From Mycolicibacterium komanii (GTDB lineage Bacteria; Actinomycetota; Actinomycetes; Mycobacteriales; Mycobacteriaceae), in contig NZ_CVTA01000009.1 of NCBI RefSeq assembly GCF_001050035.1, positions 56,413 to 120,412 of the forward strand: 64,000 nucleotides of DNA. The letters run 5' to 3'. Below the pieces are notes generated by a model, which was not told where the DNA came from, ran no database searches, and saw nothing but the letters and a program-made list of their open reading frames with translations. This document shows positions 54,001 to 64,000 of this stretch, piece by piece; the first letter of the stretch is position 1; each line of letters opens with the position of its first letter. The position numbers and the translations under genes were made by a program.

Positions 54001-57000
54001 GGCATTGCGTCCACACCTGCTCGGCCGGCAAGTGCTCAGACGACGACTGCGCCAAGTGCGCCAGATTGCGGTGCGTGACGGCCACACCCTTCGGGGCTCC
54101 GGTGGTGCCCGAGGTGTAGATGAGATAAGCGATATCGTCGGGCGCCGGGGCGGGCAGCGCGGTGGCAGACCGCGCGCCGACCTCGAGATCATCGACATCG
54201 ATCACCGCCAGGTCCAACCCGTCGAACCGGGCCACCAAATCCGCGCTGGTGACCGCGGCGACCGGCGCGGCATCACCGACCATGAACTCGACCCGCGCCC
54301 CCGGCACCGCCGGATCGATCGCCAGATACGCCGCCCCGGTCTTCAAAACCGCCACCATCGCCACGATCGCCTGCGCCGAACGCTCCAACAACAGCGCCAC
54401 GCACTGCCCTGGGCCTGCACCCCGCCCGGCCAACGCGTGCGCCAACCGGTTGGCGTCCTCATCGAGTTCGCGATAGGTCAGCGACTGAGCACCCGAAGTC
54501 ACCGCCACCGCCTCCGGGGCGCGAGCGACCTGCGCGGCCAACAACACCGGAACCGACGGCGCCATCTCCGGCTGGGTCAGCACCGCCCGATTACCCCACT
54601 CATCCAGACGGGCATGCTCACCAACGTCAAGCACATCCACCTGAGAGAGCCGCCGTCCCGGATCGGCGGCCATCGCCACCAACACCCTGTGCAACCGCTC
54701 GATCAGCACCTCGATGCTGGCCGCATCAAACACATCGGTGCGGAATTCCACCGCCCCGCCGATCCCGGCGGGCTCACCGGCCTCGCTCCACCGTTCAGCC
54801 AGCGAGAAACTCACATCCAGGCGCGCAGTGTGGGTGTCCACCGGCACCTGGGTGACCTCCACATCACCCAACGCCAACCCCGCCCCAGGATCACTGGCGA
54901 AGTTCTGCCAAGCCAACGCCACCTGAACCAACGGGTGATGACTCAAGCTCCTGGTCGGATTGAGCCGCTCCACCAACACTTCGAAGGGCACATCCTGATG
55001 CTCATAAGCGGCCAAACTGCGAGCACGCACCTGGGCCAGCACCTCGGCCACAGTGGGATCACCGGCCAAATCGAGCCGCAACACCAACGTGTTGACGAAA
55101 AACCCGACCAACTCATCGAGCGCAGGATCACGCCGCCCGGCAATCGGGAAGCCCACCGCCACATCAGAACTGGCGCTCAACCGCGACAGCAACACCCCCA
55201 AAGCGGCCTGCACCACCATGAAACTGGTCGCATTGTGCTCCCGCGCCACCCGCGCCACCTGCTGCTGCAACCGCGCCGACCAGTCCACAACCACAGTGGC
55301 GCCACGCTGATCGGCCACCACCGGATAAGGCCGATCAGTGGGAAGCTGCACACGCTCAGGCATCCCGGCCAACACATCCTGCCAATAAGCCAACTGCGCT
55401 GCGATACGACTATCGCCGTCGTCGAGATCACCCAACTGCGCGCGCTGCCACAACGTGTAATCCACATACTGCACCGCCAACGGCGCCCAATCCGGCGCGC
55501 GCCCCGCACACCGACACGCATACGCCGCCCCCAGATCAGCCACCAACGGCCCGATCGACCAACCATCCGCGGCAATGTGATGCACCACCGCCACCAACAC
55601 ATACTCATCCCCCGCAAGACGGAAAAGCCGTGCCCGCATAGGAATCTCGGTAGTCAAATCGAACGTGTACCGCGCCGCGGCGCCGACAGCCTCCCGCAAC
55701 TCGCCCGCCGACCAACCAACGCCATCAACGACATCCCAACCAAAATCAACCGCGTCGGCGGCCACCACCACCTGCCGCGGAACCCCCTGCACCGCGGTGA
55801 ACAAAGTACGCAAGCTCTCATGACGGCCGATCACATCGCGCAACGCCGCACCCAACGCATCGACATCCACCGCACCGCGGATCCGAAGCACCACCGGCAT
55901 GTTGTAAACCGGTGAGGGACCCTGCAATTGATCGATGAACCACAACCGGTTCTGAGCAAACGACAACGGAACCACCGCCGGCCGCTCCACAGCCACCAAC
56001 GGCTCCAACCGACCCCTACCCACCCCCACACACAACGCCAACTGCGCCACCGTGGGCGCCTCAAACACCGTGCGCACCGCAAGATCCACACCCAGACCCG
56101 CATTGATCGCCGCGATCAACCGCATCGCCGACAACGAATCCCCGCCTAGATCGAAGAAGGAGTCGTCGACGCCGACGCGGTCGAGCCCGAGGACTTGGGC
56201 ATAGATACCGGCCAACAACTCCTCGACCGCATCAGAGGGAGCCCGATACCGGTCACCATCGCCATAGTCAGGTGCGGGCAAGGCACGCACATCGAGCTTG
56301 CCGTTGACCGTCACCGGCAACGCATCAACGCCCACCACCGCCGCGGGAACCATGTAGGCAGGCAACCGATCCGCCAACGCCGCCCGCACCCGCCCCGGAT
56401 CAACCACCCCGGTGACATAACCCACCAAACGCTTGACACCGGGCTGATCCTCACGCGCGATCACCGCCGCCTGCTCAACACCATCCACCGCAGTCAGCGC
56501 CGACCGAACCTCACCCAACTCGATCCGATAACCACGAATCTTGACCTGCTCATCGGCCCGACCCAAATAATCCAACTGCCCATCAGAGCGCCAACGCACC
56601 AAATCCCCAGTGCGATACATCCGCGCCCCAGCCACCCCAAACGGACACGCCACAAACCGCGCCGCACTCAACCCCGGCCGACGCCAATACCCAACACCGA
56701 CCCCACGACCAGCCAAATACAACTCACCAACCACCCCCACCGGCACTGGCCGCAACCACCCATCAAGCACGAAGAATGACGCCCACGCCGTCGGTGAACC
56801 GATCGGTGGGGATCCCGATCCCGCGGCCAGTGGGGCGCTGGCACACAACCACATCGTGGTTTCGGTGGGCCCGTAGACGTTGACCATCACGCGCCCCGGA
56901 GCCCACCGATCCACCAACTCGGGTGGACAGGGCTCCGCGCCGATCACCAATGCCGGCCCATCCAAGCCGTCCACCGGCAGCATGCCCGCCGCCGAGGGGG

Positions 57001-60000
57001 TCTGGGTCAGCACGCTGACCCGCTCGCGCACCAGCAATCTGTGGAACTCTTGCGGTGTACGGGCCACCATCTCAGGCACGACGACAAGCTGCCCGCCATG
57101 CAGCAATGCACCCCAGATCTCCCACACCGAGAAATCGAAGGCATACGAATGGAACTGCGTCCACACCTGCTCTGCTGATAGCTCGACACCGATCCGCAGC
57201 GAGTCGAACAGCTGCGTCACGTTGCGATGAGTGACGGCCACACCCTTGGGCGTTCCCGTGGTGCCCGACGTATAGATGATGTGGGCCAGGTCGTCAGGGG
57301 ATGGCCCTGGCACTGGGGTGTCGGGCTGGGCACCGATCTCTGGGTCGTCGATATCGAGCACCGGCACGTCGAAACCATCAAACCGCGCCACCAAATCCGC
57401 CGTGCTGACCGCGAGAACCGGCGCCGCGTCACCCACCATGAACTCAATCCGCGCCGCCGGCACCGCCGGATCGATCGGCAGGTACGCCGCGCCCGTCTTC
57501 ATAACCGCCAAAATGGCGACAATCGCCTCCGCGGAACGGTTGAACAGCACCGCGACCCGCTCACCCCGGCCGGCCCCGCGGCTCATCAGTAGATGCGCCA
57601 ACCGATTCGCTGACTCATCAACTTCGCGATACGTCCACCTGTGCTCGCCGCGCACCAGCGCAACCGCCTCCGGGGTACGGGCGGCTTGGGCGGTGAACAA
57701 CTCCGGAACCGACACCGGGGCGCGGTCGGGCTGGGTCAGCACTCTCCGATTGCCCCACTCATCCAGGCGGCTGAGCTCCGCACCGTCAAGCACCTCCACC
57801 TGAGAGAGTCGCCGTCCCGGATCAGTGGCCATCGCCACCAACACCGTTTCCAACCGCTCCCCGAGGGCTGCGATTTCACCCGCGTCGAAGACATCGGTGT
57901 CGTATTCGATGCGGAAACCGAGTTCTTCTCCCGGTACGGCTTGCACCGTCAACGGGTAGTGGGTCGATTCACGGAAGGACACGTCGGTTACGGCCAACTG
58001 TTGGTCACCCGATATGGCGGCGGTATCCATCGGATAGTTCTCGAACACGAAGAGCGTGTCGAACAGCTTGTCGTGACCGGTGATTCGATGAATGTCGCTG
58101 AGTGCAAGGTGCTGGTGCTCGAGTGTGTCATTGTGGACGCGTTGCAGTTGACTCACCAGCTCTGTCGTGGTGGTCGCTGCTGTGAGGGTCGCTCGCACCG
58201 GCACCGTGTTGATGAGCAGGCCAACCATCGATTCGGCGTCGGCAACGTCGGCCGGCCTACCCGAGACCACGGTGCCGAAGGCGACATCATGCTGGCCTGT
58301 CAGCGCGGACAACAGTCGCGCGAACGCGGCCTGCAGCACGATGTTGACGGTCGTCTGGTGAGAGCGCGCCAATTCACCGAGTTCTCGTGTGGTCTGAGCA
58401 GACAACGAAATCGACTCAGCGCCTCGCCGCCCTAACCCCAACCGTGCCTGGCGGCTGACCAGTGTGGGGGTTTCGAAGCCGGCGAGCACGTTACGCCAGG
58501 CCTTGTGCGCAGCATCGATGTCGCGATCGGCCAGCCAGGTGATGAAGTTTCGATACGGTGCCGGCGGCAATAACCGGATCCCGTGATAGCTCGCGAAGAT
58601 CTCCTGTAGGAGAATTGGCAGCGACCAGCCATCGAGCACGATGTGGTGATTGGTCAGTATCAACCGGTGACGGTCGGCTTCGCTGCGCACCAACGTCACT
58701 CGGAATGGCGACGCGTTGACCAGATCGCAGACGGCGGCGCGTTCAGCGGCGCAGAGCCGCTGGATCGCCTCATCAAGGGCTTCGCCTTCGAGATCGATAT
58801 AGCGCCACTCGACTTCGGGAGCAGCCGGAATGGCCTGCACCGGTTCGTCGAAGTCTTGGTAGAAGCGGGCCACCAGGTTCGGATGGCGGCTGATCACCAC
58901 GCGCACCGCTTCGCGCAACCTGCTTTCGTCGAGCGGACCCGTCAGGGCGATGTCAAGCTGGGCCGTGTACAGCTCGTCGTCGGCGGCAAGCGCGGTGTTC
59001 GCGTGGAATAGCAGCCCCTGCTGCACTGGGCTCAGCGGCAGCACATCGGCAGCGGGGAGCCGGCGCTGTAACTCGTCGATCTGGTGCTGAGTCAGCCTGG
59101 TAGGTGCGATGTCCGACGGAGTCAATCCGCCTCCGCCGCTTCGCACGTGCGCGCATATGCCGATCAGGGCATCGACCCACAATCGGCTCAGTCGGCTGAT
59201 CTGCACACCATCGACGGCCGACGGCGCCCACGTCCAGTCCGCGCGCAAGCGCGGTCCGGTCTCGGTGTCCACTGCGACGGCGTTGAGTTCCACGGTGTGC
59301 GCGAGCGGCATTGGCACCGCGGCGGTTGCACCGGTCAGTGACAGGCCCTCGGGGCAGCTTCGCCATACATCGTCGGCCCCTCCGGCTCCCGGGTTACCCA
59401 TGCGCCCCAGATAATTGAAGCCGATGGGCGGATCGGCCGTCTCCAGGTCCGCGTCAGCGTTCAGGTAGCGCAGCAGGCCGTAGGTCAGGCCGTCAGGCAG
59501 GGCACGAAGTTGCTCCTTGGCGGCCTTGATGATGGCACCCAGTGCCTGCTCGCCGGCCACCACCTGAGCCCACGACAGTCGGCCGTTGAGACCCCCGAAG
59601 TTCAAGGACACGGGGTACTTTGCGGTGAACCACCCCACTGTCTGCGACAGGTCGACACCAGAAGCGATTTCCTCGACGCGCCCATGGCTCTCGACATCAA
59701 TGCCTATGGGGGCGCTGCCGGTACCGAATGATTCGGCCACCGCCAGCCCGAGCGCAATCAGCAGGATGTCTTCTGTACCAACGTGAAACGCGCCTGGCAC
59801 CTCATCGAGCAGCAAGCGGGTCGTCTCGGCATCCAGCGGCACCGAGAGACGCCCGGCCGTTGCGAATGTGTCCACCGCGGGCTGGACCGCCGGCAGCACG
59901 GCAGGTGTCCTCGCCACCCGCCGCCATACGTCCGCTTGCTCGACCACGCTTGGGTGACGCGCGTGCTCGGCCAACACCTCCGCCCAGCGCTTGAACGATG

Positions 60001-63000
60001 TCCCCGCTGCCGGCAGCGCTGCCTGACGCCCCGCCCGATGCTGGGCCCATGCCGTGTTGAGGTCATCCAGCAGAATCCGCCACGATACCCCGTCAACGGC
60101 CAGGTGGTGAATAATCACGATGAGCTGGCTCGTGGCAGAAACCCAAAGCGCGCTTAGCATTACGCCGTCGCCCGGGCTCAACCGCGATCGCGCCTGCACC
60201 AGCGCTTCATCAGACAGTATGTCCACCGATCGCAGGCATCCACGAGCATCGACAGTCCCTGGCTCGGGCACGTGTAGCGACCAGGCCACGTTGTCTTCGT
60301 CGAAGGATTCGGTTCCCTCGTCCGTCGTGTCGACCCGCAACCTCAGCATGGCATGCCGATCCAGCAAGGTCTGCAACATCGCGGCGGCGTCGGACTCGGT
60401 CACCCCATCCGGCGCCTGGACCACCATCGTCTGGTTGAACTCGTCGACCGGACCCTCCACGTCGGCCAGCCAGTGCACGATCGGCGTCGCCTCGACGGGT
60501 CCGAGCCCCTCGTCGATGGGGGCTTGGCCGCCGCTGGTCGTCTTAGCGACACGGGCCAGCCGGGCCACCGTCTGCTCGACGAAGACATCGCGCGGACGAC
60601 ACACCAAGCCGACTGTCCGGGCCCGGGACACCACCTGCATCGACGAGATGCTGTCTCCGCCTAGATCGAAGAAGGAGTCGTCGACGCCGACTCGGTCGAG
60701 CCCGAGGACTTGGGCGTAGATGTTGGCCAAGGCTTCCTCGACCGCATCGGAGGGAGCCCGGTATCGATCGCCGTCCCCATAGTCGGGTGCGGGCAGGGCG
60801 CGCGCATCGAGTTTTCCGTTGGATGTCAGCGGCAGCTTGTCGAGCGCCACCAGCGCGGTCGGCACCATGTAGCCCGGTAACCGCTCGGCCAACGTGGCAC
60901 GGAGCTCAGCCGGATCGGCGGACCCGGTGACGTAGCCAACCAACCGCTTGTCGCCGGGACGGTCCTCGCGGGCGATCACAGCAGCATGGACCACCCCGTC
61001 CAGTGCGGCCAGAGCCGCCTGTATCTCGCCGAGTTCGATGCGATACCCGCGGATCTTGACCTGCTCATCGGCGCGTCCCAGATAGTCCAGCTGCCCATCA
61101 GGGCGCCAACACACAAGATCTCCGGTTCGATACATCCGCGTTCCGGGTCCGCCGAACGGACAAGCGACGAACCTCGATCCGGTCAACTCGGCCCGACCGA
61201 CATAACCCACGCCCACGCCTGCGCCGGCCACATACAACTCGCCGACCACCCCGGCCGGTACCGGGTGCAGCCACTCGTCGAGCACGAACAATGCCGCCCC
61301 AGCAACAGGCGCACCGATCGGCACTCCAGACCCGGGACTCAGTGGCGCACTTATTGCGACACACATCGTCGTCTCGGTGGGGCCGTAGGCATTGAGCATG
61401 ACCCGCCCCGGCGCCCAGTGGTCCACCACCTCGGAGGGACACGCTTCGCCAACCACGACCACCGCAGTCGACTCCAACCCATCGCGCGGCAAAACCCTTA
61501 CCGCAGAGGGAGTCTGGGTCAACACGTCGACGCCTTCACTGACCAGCAAGGCGTGGAAATCCATGGGCGAGGCCGCTACGTCCTCGGGCACCACAACCAC
61601 GCGCCCACCCCGCAGCAGTGCGCCGAACACCTCCCACACCGACACATCGAAGGCCAAGGAATGGCACAGCGGCCACACACCGGCGGACGGCAGCCCGGCA
61701 TCGAGTGACTCGAGCAACTGCGTCACGTTGCGGTGAGTGATCGCCACACCCTTGGGCACACCGGTGGTCCCCGAGGTGTAGATCAGGTACGCGATGTCCT
61801 CGGGGGACGGATCCGGCACGGCGGTGCTCGGTTCGCGATCGATGCGCGGATCGTCGACGTCGATCACCACCAAACCCGACTGGTCCAACCGCCCGGCCAG
61901 CCTGGCCGTGGTGATCGCGGCGATCGGCGCGGCATCAGCGAGCATGAAATGCAACCGTGCGTCCGGCACTGCCCCGTCGATCGGCAGATACGCCGCGCCC
62001 GTCTTGAGCACCGCCAACATCGCCACGATTGCCTCGGCCGATCGATCCAACAGCAGTGCGACGCACTCACCCGGACCAATACCAATGCCGATCAACAAGT
62101 GCGCCAACCGATTCGCGGCCTCATCGAGTTCGCGGTAGCGCAACGAACGTTCCCCAGAGGTGATCGCCACCGCCTCGGGAGCCCGTCGCACCTGCTCGCC
62201 GAACAACCCAGGAATTGACACTCTTCCCTGGAGGGGCTCGGTCAACGTCGCCCGGTTGCCCCACTCATCCACGCGGGTGCGTTCACTCGCATCGAGCACA
62301 TCGATCGACGACAACCTCACCGCCGGATCGCCGGTCATGGCCTCGACCACGCGCTGCAGCCGCCCGACCAACGCCTCAATACTGGCCGCGTCGAACACGT
62401 CAGTGCGGAACTCGACGCTCCCACCGATCCCGGCCGGCTCGCCGGCCTCGGTGAACCGTTCGGTCAACGACAGCGACAAATCCATTCGCGCGGTGTGAGT
62501 ATCCACCGGCAGTGGAGTGACCTGTAGGTCGCCCAGATCCAGCGTCGCTGACACATTGTTCTGCCAAGCCAGCAACACTTGCACCAGCGGGTGATGGGTC
62601 AACGACCGCGCCGGGTTGAGCCGCTCGACAAGAACTTCGAACGGCACGTCCTGATGTTCGTATGCGGCGAGACTGCGGGCGCGCACCTGAGCCAGCACGT
62701 CAGCGGCCGTGGGATCGCCGCCGAGGTCGACCCGCAACACCAAGGTATTGACGAAGAACCCGACCAACTCATCCAGGGCGGGATCGCGCCGCCCGGCGAT
62801 CGGAAAACCGATCGGCACATCAGAACTCGCGCTGAGCTTGCCCAACAGCACGGCCAGCGCGGCCTGCACCACCATGAAGCTGGTCGCGCTGTGCTCACGG
62901 GCCACGGCCCGCACCCGATGCTGCAATTCGGCCGGCCAGTCCACTGCCACCGTGGCACCACGTTGATCCGCCACCAAGGGATACGGTCGATCGGTCGGCA

Positions 63001-64000
63001 GCGCCAACCGCTCTGGCATGTCAGCCAGTGTCCGCGTCCAGTAGTTCAACTGCGCTGCGATGCGGCTGTCCGGATCCTCGAGATCACCCAGTTGTGCTCG
63101 CTGCCAAAGTGTGAAGTCGGCATAATGCACCGGCAACGGCGCCCAGTCCGGCGCCCACCCGGCACACCGGCTGGCGTAAGCCACCCCCAGGTCGCCCACC
63201 AACGGTGTGATCGACCAGCCGTCCGCGGCGATATGGTGCACCACCACCACTAACACATGTTGGTCATCGGCAAGACGGAAAAGTGTTGCCCGTAAGGGGA
63301 TCTCCGTCGCCAGGTCGAACGTGGCGCGTGCTACCGCGCTGAGAGCCTCGTCAAGACGAGCCGCCGGCCAACCCGTGGCGTCGACTACCCGGCAGCCGAC
63401 ATGCGCCCGCTCCGCGGGGACCACCACCTGCCGAGGGACACCGTCGACATCGCTGAATAGTGTGCGGAGGGACTCGTGGCGGCCCACCACATCGCCGAAT
63501 GCCGCACCCAGTGCATCGGTATCCAGGCATCCGTCGAGCCGCAACGCGGCTGCCATGTTGTAAACGGGTGAGGCGCCTTGCAATTGGTCGATGAACCACA
63601 ACCTGGCCTGGGCAAACGACAGAGGTACCACCGAAGGCCGCTCGACGGCCACCAACGGGTCCAGTTCACACGTCTCGCCGCCTATACGGGACGCCAACTG
63701 GGCCACGGTGGGTGCGTCGAAGACGGTGCGCACCGCCAGAGTCGTATTCAGCGATTTGTTGATCGCGGCAACCAGACGCATTGCCGAAAGCGAATCGCCG
63801 CCCAGATCGAAGAATGACTCGTCGACCGCGACTCGGTCGACACCGAGCACATGCGCATAAATACCGGCGAGAATCTCCTCGACAGCGCTTACCGGGGCGC
63901 GATGGTGATCAGCCTCGTGGTAGTCCGGTGCGGGCAGCGCCCGTCGATCGAGTTTGCCGTTGACCGTCAACGGCAGCTCCTCCAACGCGACCACTGCGGC
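42008..64000 (-). CDS. Giant nonribosomal peptide synthetase, C-terminal 7,331 residues (5' end outside window)
   Basis: The frame is open to the right edge, so the start lies outside. Reading from N to C: end of an A domain and PCP; C-A-PCP-E; C-A-PCP; C-A-PCP-E; C-A-PCP; C-A-PCP-E; C-PCP. That makes six C domains, five complete A domains, seven PCPs and three E domains. All PCPs keep the GGDS phosphopantetheine Ser, and C domains keep HHIxxDGWS. C domains before E-containing modules have the LCL-type start PLSFAQ-RLWF. Those after an E domain have LPL-P-QQGLLFH, as expected for acceptors of D-configured donors. The product therefore alternates L and D residues over at least six positions. 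No thioesterase, reductase or cyclising C domain follows. The last module has no A domain. Neither tailoring genes nor an MbtH gene is visible to the left. Confidence 0.95.
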   Translation of the reverse strand, partial: AAVVALEELPLTVNGKLDRRALPAPDYHEADHHRAPVSAVEEILAGIYAHVLGVDRVAVDESFFDLGGDSLSAMRLVAAINKSLNTTLAVRTVFDAPTVAQLASRIGGETCELDPLVAVERPSVVPLSFAQARLWFIDQLQGASPVYNMAAALRLDGCLDTDALGAAFGDVVGRHESLRTLFSDVDGVPRQVVVPAERAHVGCRVVDATGWPAARLDEALSAVARATFDLATEIPLRATLFRLADDQHVLVVVVHHIAADGWSITPLVGDLGVAYASRCAGWAPDWAPLPVHYADFTLWQRAQLGDLEDPDSRIAAQLNYWTRTLADMPERLALPTDRPYPLVADQRGATVAVDWPAELQHRVRAVAREHSATSFMVVQAALAVLLGKLSASSDVPIGFPIAGRRDPALDELVGFFVNTLVLRVDLGGDPTAADVLAQVRARSLAAYEHQDVPFEVLVERLNPARSLTHHPLVQVLLAWQNNVSATLDLGDLQVTPLPVDTHTARMDLSLSLTERFTEAGEPAGIGGSVEFRTDVFDAASIEALVGRLQRVVEAMTGDPAVRLSSIDVLDASERTRVDEWGNRATLTEPLQGRVSIPGLFGEQVRRAPEAVAITSGERSLRYRELDEAANRLAHLLIGIGIGPGECVALLLDRSAEAIVAMLAVLKTGAAYLPIDGAVPDARLHFMLADAAPIAAITTARLAGRLDQSGLVVIDVDDPRIDREPSTAVPDPSPEDIAYLIYTSGTTGVPKGVAITHRNVTQLLESLDAGLPSAGVWPLCHSLAFDVSVWEVFGALLRGGRVVVVPEDVAASPMDFHALLVSEGVDVLTQTPSAVRVLPRDGLESTAVVVVGEACPSEVVDHWAPGRVMLNAYGPTETTMCVAISAPLSPGSGVPIGAPVAGAALFVLDEWLHPVPAGVVGELYVAGAGVGVGYVGRAELTGSRFVACPFGGPGTRMYRTGDLVCWRPDGQLDYLGRADEQVKIRGYRIELGEIQAALAALDGVVHAAVIAREDRPGDKRLVGYVTGSADPAELRATLAERLPGYMVPTALVALDKLPLTSNGKLDARALPAPDYGDGDRYRAPSDAVEEALANIYAQVLGLDRVGVDDSFFDLGGDSISSMQVVSRARTVGLVCRPRDVFVEQTVARLARVAKTTSGGQAPIDEGLGPVEATPIVHWLADVEGPVDEFNQTMVVQAPDGVTESDAAAMLQTLLDRHAMLRLRVDTTDEGTESFDEDNVAWSLHVPEPGTVDARGCLRSVDILSDEALVQARSRLSPGDGVMLSALWVSATSQLIVIIHHLAVDGVSWRILLDDLNTAWAQHRAGRQAALPAAGTSFKRWAEVLAEHARHPSVVEQADVWRRVARTPAVLPAVQPAVDTFATAGRLSVPLDAETTRLLLDEVPGAFHVGTEDILLIALGLAVAESFGTGSAPIGIDVESHGRVEEIASGVDLSQTVGWFTAKYPVSLNFGGLNGRLSWAQVVAGEQALGAIIKAAKEQLRALPDGLTYGLLRYLNADADLETADPPIGFNYLGRMGNPGAGGADDVWRSCPEGLSLTGATAAVPMPLAHTVELNAVAVDTETGPRLRADWTWAPSAVDGVQISRLSRLWVDALIGICAHVRSGGGGLTPSDIAPTRLTQHQIDELQRRLPAADVLPLSPVQQGLLFHANTALAADDELYTAQLDIALTGPLDESRLREAVRVVISRHPNLVARFYQDFDEPVQAIPAAPEVEWRYIDLEGEALDEAIQRLCAAERAAVCDLVNASPFRVTLVRSEADRHRLILTNHHIVLDGWSLPILLQEIFASYHGIRLLPPAPYRNFITWLADRDIDAAHKAWRNVLAGFETPTLVSRQARLGLGRRGAESISLSAQTTRELGELARSHQTTVNIVLQAAFARLLSALTGQHDVAFGTVVSGRPADVADAESMVGLLINTVPVRATLTAATTTTELVSQLQRVHNDTLEHQHLALSDIHRITGHDKLFDTLFVFENYPMDTAAISGDQQLAVTDVSFRESTHYPLTVQAVPGEELGFRIEYDTDVFDAGEIAALGERLETVLVAMATDPGRRLSQVEVLDGAELSRLDEWGNRRVLTQPDRAPVSVPELFTAQAARTPEAVALVRGEHRWTYREVDESANRLAHLLMSRGAGRGERVAVLFNRSAEAIVAILAVMKTGAAYLPIDPAVPAARIEFMVGDAAPVLAVSTADLVARFDGFDVPVLDIDDPEIGAQPDTPVPGPSPDDLAHIIYTSGTTGTPKGVAVTHRNVTQLFDSLRIGVELSAEQVWTQFHSYAFDFSVWEIWGALLHGGQLVVVPEMVARTPQEFHRLLVRERVSVLTQTPSAAGMLPVDGLDGPALVIGAEPCPPELVDRWAPGRVMVNVYGPTETTMWLCASAPLAAGSGSPPIGSPTAWASFFVLDGWLRPVPVGVVGELYLAGRGVGVGYWRRPGLSAARFVACPFGVAGARMYRTGDLVRWRSDGQLDYLGRADEQVKIRGYRIELGEVRSALTAVDGVEQAAVIAREDQPGVKRLVGYVTGVVDPGRVRAALADRLPAYMVPAAVVGVDALPVTVNGKLDVRALPAPDYGDGDRYRAPSDAVEELLAGIYAQVLGLDRVGVDDSFFDLGGDSLSAMRLIAAINAGLGVDLAVRTVFEAPTVAQLALCVGVGRGRLEPLVAVERPAVVPLSFAQNRLWFIDQLQGPSPVYNMPVVLRIRGAVDVDALGAALRDVIGRHESLRTLFTAVQGVPRQVVVAADAVDFGWDVVDGVGWSAGELREAVGAAARYTFDLTTEIPMRARLFRLAGDEYVLVAVVHHIAADGWSIGPLVADLGAAYACRCAGRAPDWAPLAVQYVDYTLWQRAQLGDLDDGDSRIAAQLAYWQDVLAGMPERVQLPTDRPYPVVADQRGATVVVDWSARLQQQVARVAREHNATSFMVVQAALGVLLSRLSASSDVAVGFPIAGRRDPALDELVGFFVNTLVLRLDLAGDPTVAEVLAQVRARSLAAYEHQDVPFEVLVERLNPTRSLSHHPLVQVALAWQNFASDPGAGLALGDVEVTQVPVDTHTARLDVSFSLAERWSEAGEPAGIGGAVEFRTDVFDAASIEVLIERLHRVLVAMAADPGRRLSQVDVLDVGEHARLDEWGNRAVLTQPEMAPSVPVLLAAQVARAPEAVAVTSGAQSLTYRELDEDANRLAHALAGRGAGPGQCVALLLERSAQAIVAMVAVLKTGAAYLAIDPAVPGARVEFMVGDAAPVAAVTSADLVARFDGLDLAVIDVDDLEVGARSATALPAPAPDDIAYLIYTSGTTGAPKGVAVTHRNLAHLAQSSSEHLPAEQVWTQCHSYAFDFSVWEIWAALLGGARLVVVPESVTTSPEDFHALLVRERVSVLTQTPSAVAALSPQGLESVALLLGGEACPGDVVDRWAPGRVVINAYGPTEITVYASMSAPLTPGSGPAPIGAPVSTAALFVLDEWLRPVPAGVIGELYVAGVGVAMGYLGRSALTGSRFVACPFGVAGARMYRTGDLVRWRSDGQLDYLGRADEQVKIRGYRIELGEVRSALTAVDGVEQAAVIAREDQPGVKRLVGYVTGVVDPGRVRAALADRLPAYMVPAAVVGVDALPVTVNGKLDVRALPAPDYGDGDRYRAPSDAVEELLAGIYAQVLGLDRVGVDDSFFDLGGDSILSMQVVSRARASGVQCRPRDIFVEQTVARLARVVEVGGDDAGMTDEGVGPVLATPIIRWLHDVKRAGGPVDEFNQTMVIQAPEGVTETDVEVVLQALLDRHAMLRLRAIDDGATGFSLLVPEKESVHLHLESVDVLTDEALIAARTRLDPASGVVVSPLWVTSTGQLVLIIHHLAVDAVSWRILLEDLNIAWAQHRHGHPVELPVTGTSFARWASLLGEHAHSPAVVNEADTWRRVLATPAALPAVQPEFDTYETAGHLTASLDSETSRALLGDVPAAFHAGIQDILLIALGLAVTQLLDTGATSVGIDVEGHGRVEDLGGSDAPVDLSRTVGWFTTKYPVALDVGGLRWSQVVAGDRALGHVIKGAKEQLRALPDGLTYGLLRYLNTDVDLSGSDPAIGFNYLGRLTDTADGGGFAGIWRVSRDGLSHTAAAGSIAMPLGHSVELNASTVDTENGPALHAAWTWAPSALNEAQITRLNRLWFDALTGICAHVAAGGGGLTPSDIAPAHLTQRDLDELNRHHRVADVLPLTPLQQGLLFHVNAANDDDHDDLYAMQLDVTITGPLDADRLRAAVQTVANRHPHLVARFSQEFEEPVQIIPADPSVPWTYHEFATEALDAPAQIQRLCAAERAAVRDVAHQPAFRAALIRTGDEAHRFVMTYHHIVLDGWSLPILLREVFAGYYRQHLPAAVPFRRFVTWLADRDVDAARTVWRDVLAGFDTPTLVAPKVRSSRPGRRGAESFRLPAATTQAVNELARSSHTTASTVLQAAWAQVLMWLTGRHDVAFGVAVSGRPAEVAGAETMVGLLINTVPVRATITPATTIVDLLGDLQRRHGDTLDHQHLALNEIHRVTGHDQLFDTLFVYQNYPVETAGMVMADGMAITDFDEREFNHYPLTMQAMPGTELVLRVEFDTDLFDVNRVRKIIARFERALVSATERLLPADLLDDDERDALYEWGNRAALTRPAAPPVAIPTLFAEQVARTPERIAVSFDDRRMTYRELDEASNRLAHLLIARGVSAGERVALLSSRSAEAVVAILGVLKTGAAYVPIDPAVPDARMTFVLRDAAPIAAITTADLADRFAGHGLVVIHIDDPLMEGQPSTALPGPDPDEVAYLIYTSGTTGTPKGVAIPHHNVTRLLAAIDARLRLSPGQVWSQCHSLAFDVSVCEMWGALLHGGRLEVVPESVVRSPEDFYALLVNQGVTVLSQTPSAFYALQSVDAQQHELRDRLRLEAVLFAGEALEPSRLGPWLANHAGSPRLINMYGITETTVHASFREIVGSDAMTPSSPIGVPLPSLAFCVLDGWLRPVSPGVVGELYVAGAGLGYGYMGRADLSATRFVACPFSGAGAPGQRMYRSGDLVRWRPDGQLEYLGRADEQVKVRGYRIELGEIQAALAALDGVDQSVVVAREDRPGDKRLVGYITGTADPAAARAALAEQLPAYMVPSAVVAIEALPLTVNGKLDKRALPAPEYQAIDRYRPPANAAEEILAGIYAQVLGLDRVGVDDSFFDLGGDSLSAMRLVAAINKSMDTGLAVGTVFEAPTVAQLALRVGEEEGRLAPLVAYDRPAVMPLSFAQSRLWFIDELHGPSPVYNLAVGLRLRGHVNVDALGAAFADVIDRHETLRTLFPAVDGIPQQLVVPLDQVEFGWETVDATRWSIRRLEEAVEETARHSFVLAEEIPLRALLFRCRDDEYVLVAVVHHIAADGWSVRPLVADLGAAYANRCAGHAPAWAPLPVQYADYTLWQRAQFGDPEDSGSRIAKQIKFWEDALNGMPERITLPTDRPYPLVADQQGARVAVEWSAALHERVRVVARAHGATSFMVVQAALATLLSKLSASSDVAVGFPIAGRRDPALDELVGFFVNTLVLRVDLTGDPTVADVLAQVRTRSLAAYEHQDVPFEVLVERLNPARSLTHHPLVQVLLAWQNFAGESATELALGDLQVTQLPLDTHTARMDLSFSLQERWTETGEADGISGTVEFRTDVFDAASIEMLIERLLRVLEVMTVDVTRPLSAIDVLSADEHARVDAIGNRAALIEQAEWKSIVALFEAQVTRSPEAVAVTFDSRSITYRELDEQANRLAHMLVGCGVRHGQRVALLLPRSIKAIAAIFAVMKTGAAYVPIDPSVPDARLEFVLGDAAPAAVLTTADLAHRLAGHRLTVIDVADGALDEQPTSALPGPRPDDIAYLIYTSGTTGVPKGVAIPHRNVTRLLEAIDAGLELSPEHVWSQSHSLAFDYSVWEIFGALIHGGRLVIVSDSVARSPEEFYDLLIDEQVNVLSQTPSAFYALQSIDELTPGSAAELALDVVVFGGEALEPARLKSWLNRHPDSPRLINMYGITETTVHASLREIRPDDIGNAVSPIGVPLAHLGFFVLDSYLQPVPTGVVGELYVAGAGVGVGYVGRPGLSSTRFVASPFGGPGARMYRTGDLVCWDAGGELRYLGRADEQVKIRGYRIELGEIQAVLAHLDGVEQAVVIAREDRPGDKRLVGYVTGIDDPAGLRAQLGERLPAYMVPAAVVSLDALPLTVNGKLDTRALPAPEYSDVDHYRAPADAVEEILADIYAEVLGLDRVGVDESFFDLGGDSISAIEVVMRAQAAGLVGRPRDIFVQQTVARLARVVQLADSSADEIDEGVGPVIATPIMRWLKNVDGPIEEFNQTVLLQAPARVTEAEVVIVLQALLDRHAMLRLRATDDGAGGWSLTVPEPGSVDARNRLQSVETLTNEALVAARLRLNPSDGVMLSAVWASATGQLALIVHHLAVDGVSWRIVLEDINIALTQHRGGQPVLLPPAGTSFARWAELLNQHARHPDVVGLADKWQRVATVPAALPAPQASVDTLASAGYLTELLDAETTHMLLGEVPAAFHAGVHEILLIAFGLAWAQFLGTGGAPIAIDVEGHGRQEDLAEPAADVDLSRTVGWFTAKYPVALAVGELSWTQVVTGDSALGAVLKDAKEQLRSLPDGLTYGLLRYLNPDVELGGSDPTIGFNYFGRLGSPAAYASGDVWRFSQEGLSLTGAVESMPIALAHTVELNAVTIDTDTGPHLNATWTWAPSVLDRTAVTRINRLWFDALAGICAHVRRGGGGLTPSDIAPARLTQQQIDELDAQFPIADVLPLTPLQQGLLYHASIAKDSDDDVYAVQLDIALSGRIDVPRLRDAVQAVVRRHPHLAARFCPQFEEPVQIVPAEPVAPWQYIELSTAGTDFDSDGELERLCAAERAAVCDLGDQPAFRAALICIGDDHYRFVLTNHHIVLDGWSMPILLQEIFAGYHGHRLPAASPYRSFINWLAERDHAAAREAWREVLNDFDTPILVGPPQELAFGQRRVESFRVPAKTTRALTKLARSHHTTVNTVLQGAWALLLSSLSGQPDVAFGTVVSGRPAEVDGAESMVGLLINTVPVRAHIAPDTTTSELLNQLQSAHNETLEHQHLALSEMHRITGHERLFDTVFVYENYPTDIATPPGVNELAVTGFTSRDYYHYPLTVQAGPGRELELRVQYRTDVFDAASVRALIDRYKQVLVEMTVEPRRPLSSMDVLDGIEHSPLEEIGKRAASTQSGSAPVRAPDGDDAAWDYLAPTTLVEQILAGIYAEVLGVDRVGVDESFFDLGGDSISAMRAITAINTALDTDLGVSNLVDAPSVRTLSEHVGSALAEGGSSRCWPAGDR
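42030..43670 (-). other. NRPS terminal C-PCP module without an A domain
   Basis: C domain about 43670-42350, DCL type ([24 protein letters not shown] near 43245). It runs into [16 protein letters not shown], which matches the linker that starts A domains elsewhere ([15 protein letters not shown]). It then continues with [14 protein letters not shown] and VEQILAGIY, which match the linker just before the PCPs. PCP7 has [15 protein letters not shown] (Ser near 42180). The chain ends about 39 residues after that Ser. An entire A domain appears to be missing in frame. Confidence 0.88.
43740..45100 (-). other. NRPS epimerization domain E3
   Basis: [22 protein letters not shown] (near 44710), [20 protein letters not shown] and FNYFGRL. 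All catalytic motifs are in consensus form, so the residue added by module 6 is probably delivered in D configuration. Confidence 0.87.
45150..48275 (-). other. NRPS module 6: C-A-PCP
   Basis: C domain about 48275-46890, LCL type ([20 protein letters not shown] near 47875). A domain about 46860-45410 with [11 protein letters not shown] and NMYGITETT. The hand-read code is D-Y-W-S-V-G-M-V-H-K, close to Thr-type codes. PCP about 45345-45150, E-preceding. The A domain is clearly a sister of that in module 5. Confidence 0.8.
48350..51410 (-). other. NRPS module 5: C-A-PCP
   Basis: C domain about 51410-50130, DCL type ([24 protein letters not shown] near 50985). A domain about 50080-48620. The A4 region reads [11 protein letters not shown], with Cys at the usually Trp specificity position, and the A5 motif is NMYGITETT. 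The hand-read code is D-V-C-S-L-A-M-V-H-K; its MVHK end recalls Thr codes (DFWNIGMVHK) but the match is partial. PCP about 48555-48350 is C-preceding. Confidence 0.8.
51470..52840 (-). other. NRPS epimerization domain E2 with altered HHxxxDG motif
   Basis: [22 protein letters not shown] (near 52450), [20 protein letters not shown] and FNYLGRL. The Gly after the Asp in HHxxxDG is Ala here, whereas E1 and E3 keep Gly. The His and Glu of the active site are present. Confidence 0.85.
52910..55975 (-). other. NRPS module 4: C-A-PCP
   Basis: C domain about 55975-54620, LCL type ([20 protein letters not shown] near 55575). A domain about 54570-53160 with [16 protein letters not shown] and NAYGPTEIT. 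The hand-read code is D-F-W-T-L-G-A-V-Y-K, unassigned. PCP about 53100-52910, E-preceding form ([13 protein letters not shown]). The 3' part is the second copy of the 523-bp repeat. Confidence 0.8.
52989..53511. repeat. 523-bp exact direct repeat, copy 2 (module 4)
   Basis: Exact match to 56139-56661. The differing flanks are G at 52988 against A at 56138, and A at 53512 against C at 56662. A shorter, nearly identical stretch of about 60 bases around the PCP motif also occurs in module 2 near 60657-60715. Confidence 0.95.
56060..59050 (-). other. NRPS module 3: C-A-PCP
   Basis: C domain about 59050-57745, DCL type ([24 protein letters not shown] near 58640). A domain about 57715-56310 with [17 protein letters not shown] and NVYGPTETT. 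The hand-read code is D-F-W-T-V-G-V-M-W-K, with no confident match. PCP about 56250-56060. The A-domain C-terminal part and first half of the PCP are in the 523-bp exact repeat shared with module 4. Confidence 0.8.
56139..56661. repeat. 523-bp exact direct repeat, copy 1 (module 3)
   Basis: Identical base for base to 52989-53511, offset 3,150. It codes from RFVACPFG of the A domain through the small C-terminal A subdomain to GGD of the PCP. The identity stops inside the Asp codon just before the phosphopantetheinylated Ser. Confidence 0.95.
59130..60520 (-). other. NRPS epimerization domain E1
   Basis: Motifs [22 protein letters not shown] (near 60090), ESHGRVEE (usual EGHGR, Gly to Ser), [12 protein letters not shown] (usual RTVGWFT) and FNYLGRM. 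The catalytic His and Glu positions are kept, so activity is likely in spite of two motif changes. Confidence 0.85.
60590..63630 (-). other. NRPS module 2: C-A-PCP
   Basis: C domain about 63630-62270 with HHIAADGWS near 63235. A domain about 62215-60800 with [19 protein letters not shown] and [10 protein letters not shown] hand-read ten-residue specificity code is D-V-W-T-V-V-A-M-C-K, nearest in character to the Phe type of GrsA (DAWTIAAICK), so an aromatic or hydrophobic residue is a weak guess. PCP about 60765-60590 is of the E-preceding form ([12 protein letters not shown]). Confidence 0.8.
63680..64000 (-). other. NRPS module 1 (partial): A-domain tail and PCP1
   Basis: The A10 motif [17 protein letters not shown] is followed by PCP1 with [15 protein letters not shown] (Ser near 63792). 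The A-domain core and anything upstream lie outside the window. The PCP continues with [11 protein letters not shown], the form seen here before C domains rather than E domains. Confidence 0.9.

Noticed and set aside
53891..55915. 674-codon open frame on the plus strand inside the NRPS gene
   Set aside because: Antisense to module 4; the repetitive Arg/His-rich translation follows from the codon bias of the real gene. It was useful only as a sign of the unusual composition of the patch.
52989..56661. The 523-bp repeat as an insertion sequence or phage element
   Set aside because: It has no terminal inverted repeats, target duplication or transposase. Both copies are in frame inside homologous domains, so recombination between modules explains it.
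42008..64000. NRPS as a glycopeptidolipid (Mps) or exochelin (Fxb) synthetase
   Set aside because: Mps synthetases end in a reductase-type domain and have a Phe/Thr/Ala/alaninol pattern. Exochelin synthetases use hydroxyornithine codes. Neither fits the hand-read codes or the C-PCP end. The left flank carries no typical genes of either cluster, though the right flank is not visible.
1..64000. CRISPR arrays, tRNA or rRNA genes, transposases, phage attachment sites
   Set aside because: Looked for by eye on both strands. No regularly spaced short repeats, cloverleaf-like sequence, rRNA segments or transposase motifs were recognised; short RNA genes could still be missed without a covariance search.

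Overview
The window is high-GC actinobacterial DNA and almost certainly comes from a fast-growing environmental Mycobacterium (Mycolicibacterium type). The best evidence is the block at 22.7-34.3 kb. It keeps the order known from M. tuberculosis Rv0904c-Rv0910: accD3, echA6, metallo-beta-lactamase-fold protein, serine hydrolase, ctpE, small antitoxin-like protein, SRPBCC protein. A hemophore-related secreted protein and a lipid-catabolism gene content fit the same group. All identifications were made by reading motifs; no database search was run.

Region 1 (0.1-22.3 kb) is a catabolic island. A leftward run from 16.0 to 1.36 kb encodes an SDR, a Rieske oxygenase, a Baeyer-Villiger-type monooxygenase, a second SDR, a CoA-transferase, two adjacent pairs of acyl-CoA dehydrogenases split by a Gfo/Idh/MocA oxidoreductase, a ThDP enzyme and an aldehyde dehydrogenase. 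Most of these genes overlap by 1-8 bases. A rightward run encodes a 12-repeat beta-propeller protein (possible lactonase), a GntR/UTRA regulator, two acyl-CoA ligases and an SDR. The divergent promoter holds two copies of a TTGTCYGGAC palindrome, the likely GntR operator. The gene set suggests ring hydroxylation, Baeyer-Villiger lactone formation, lactone opening, CoA activation and beta-oxidation of an unidentified cyclic compound. At the left end lie an amidohydrolase and a DUF1330-like protein.

Region 2 (22.4-34.3 kb) is the conserved ctpE/echA6/accD3 neighbourhood. A glycosyltransferase and a glycogen-debranching-type enzyme sit between echA6 and accD3. Their promoter carries a near-perfect CIRCE element, so they are probably under HrcA heat-shock control.

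Region 3 (34.3-41.9 kb) holds small hypotheticals, a TetR regulator divergent from an FAD monooxygenase with three operator-like palindromes between them, an epoxide hydrolase, an FAD/NAD(P)-binding protein, a hemophore-related protein and an isoprenylcysteine methyltransferase-like membrane protein.

Region 4 (42.0-64.0 kb, leftward, 5' end outside the window) is the C-terminal 7,331 residues of a giant nonribosomal peptide synthetase: PCP | C-A-PCP-E | C-A-PCP | C-A-PCP-E | C-A-PCP | C-A-PCP-E | C-PCP. It has no thioesterase or reductase, and its last module lacks an A domain. A 523-bp exact repeat joins two of its modules. This is the most unusual part of the window.
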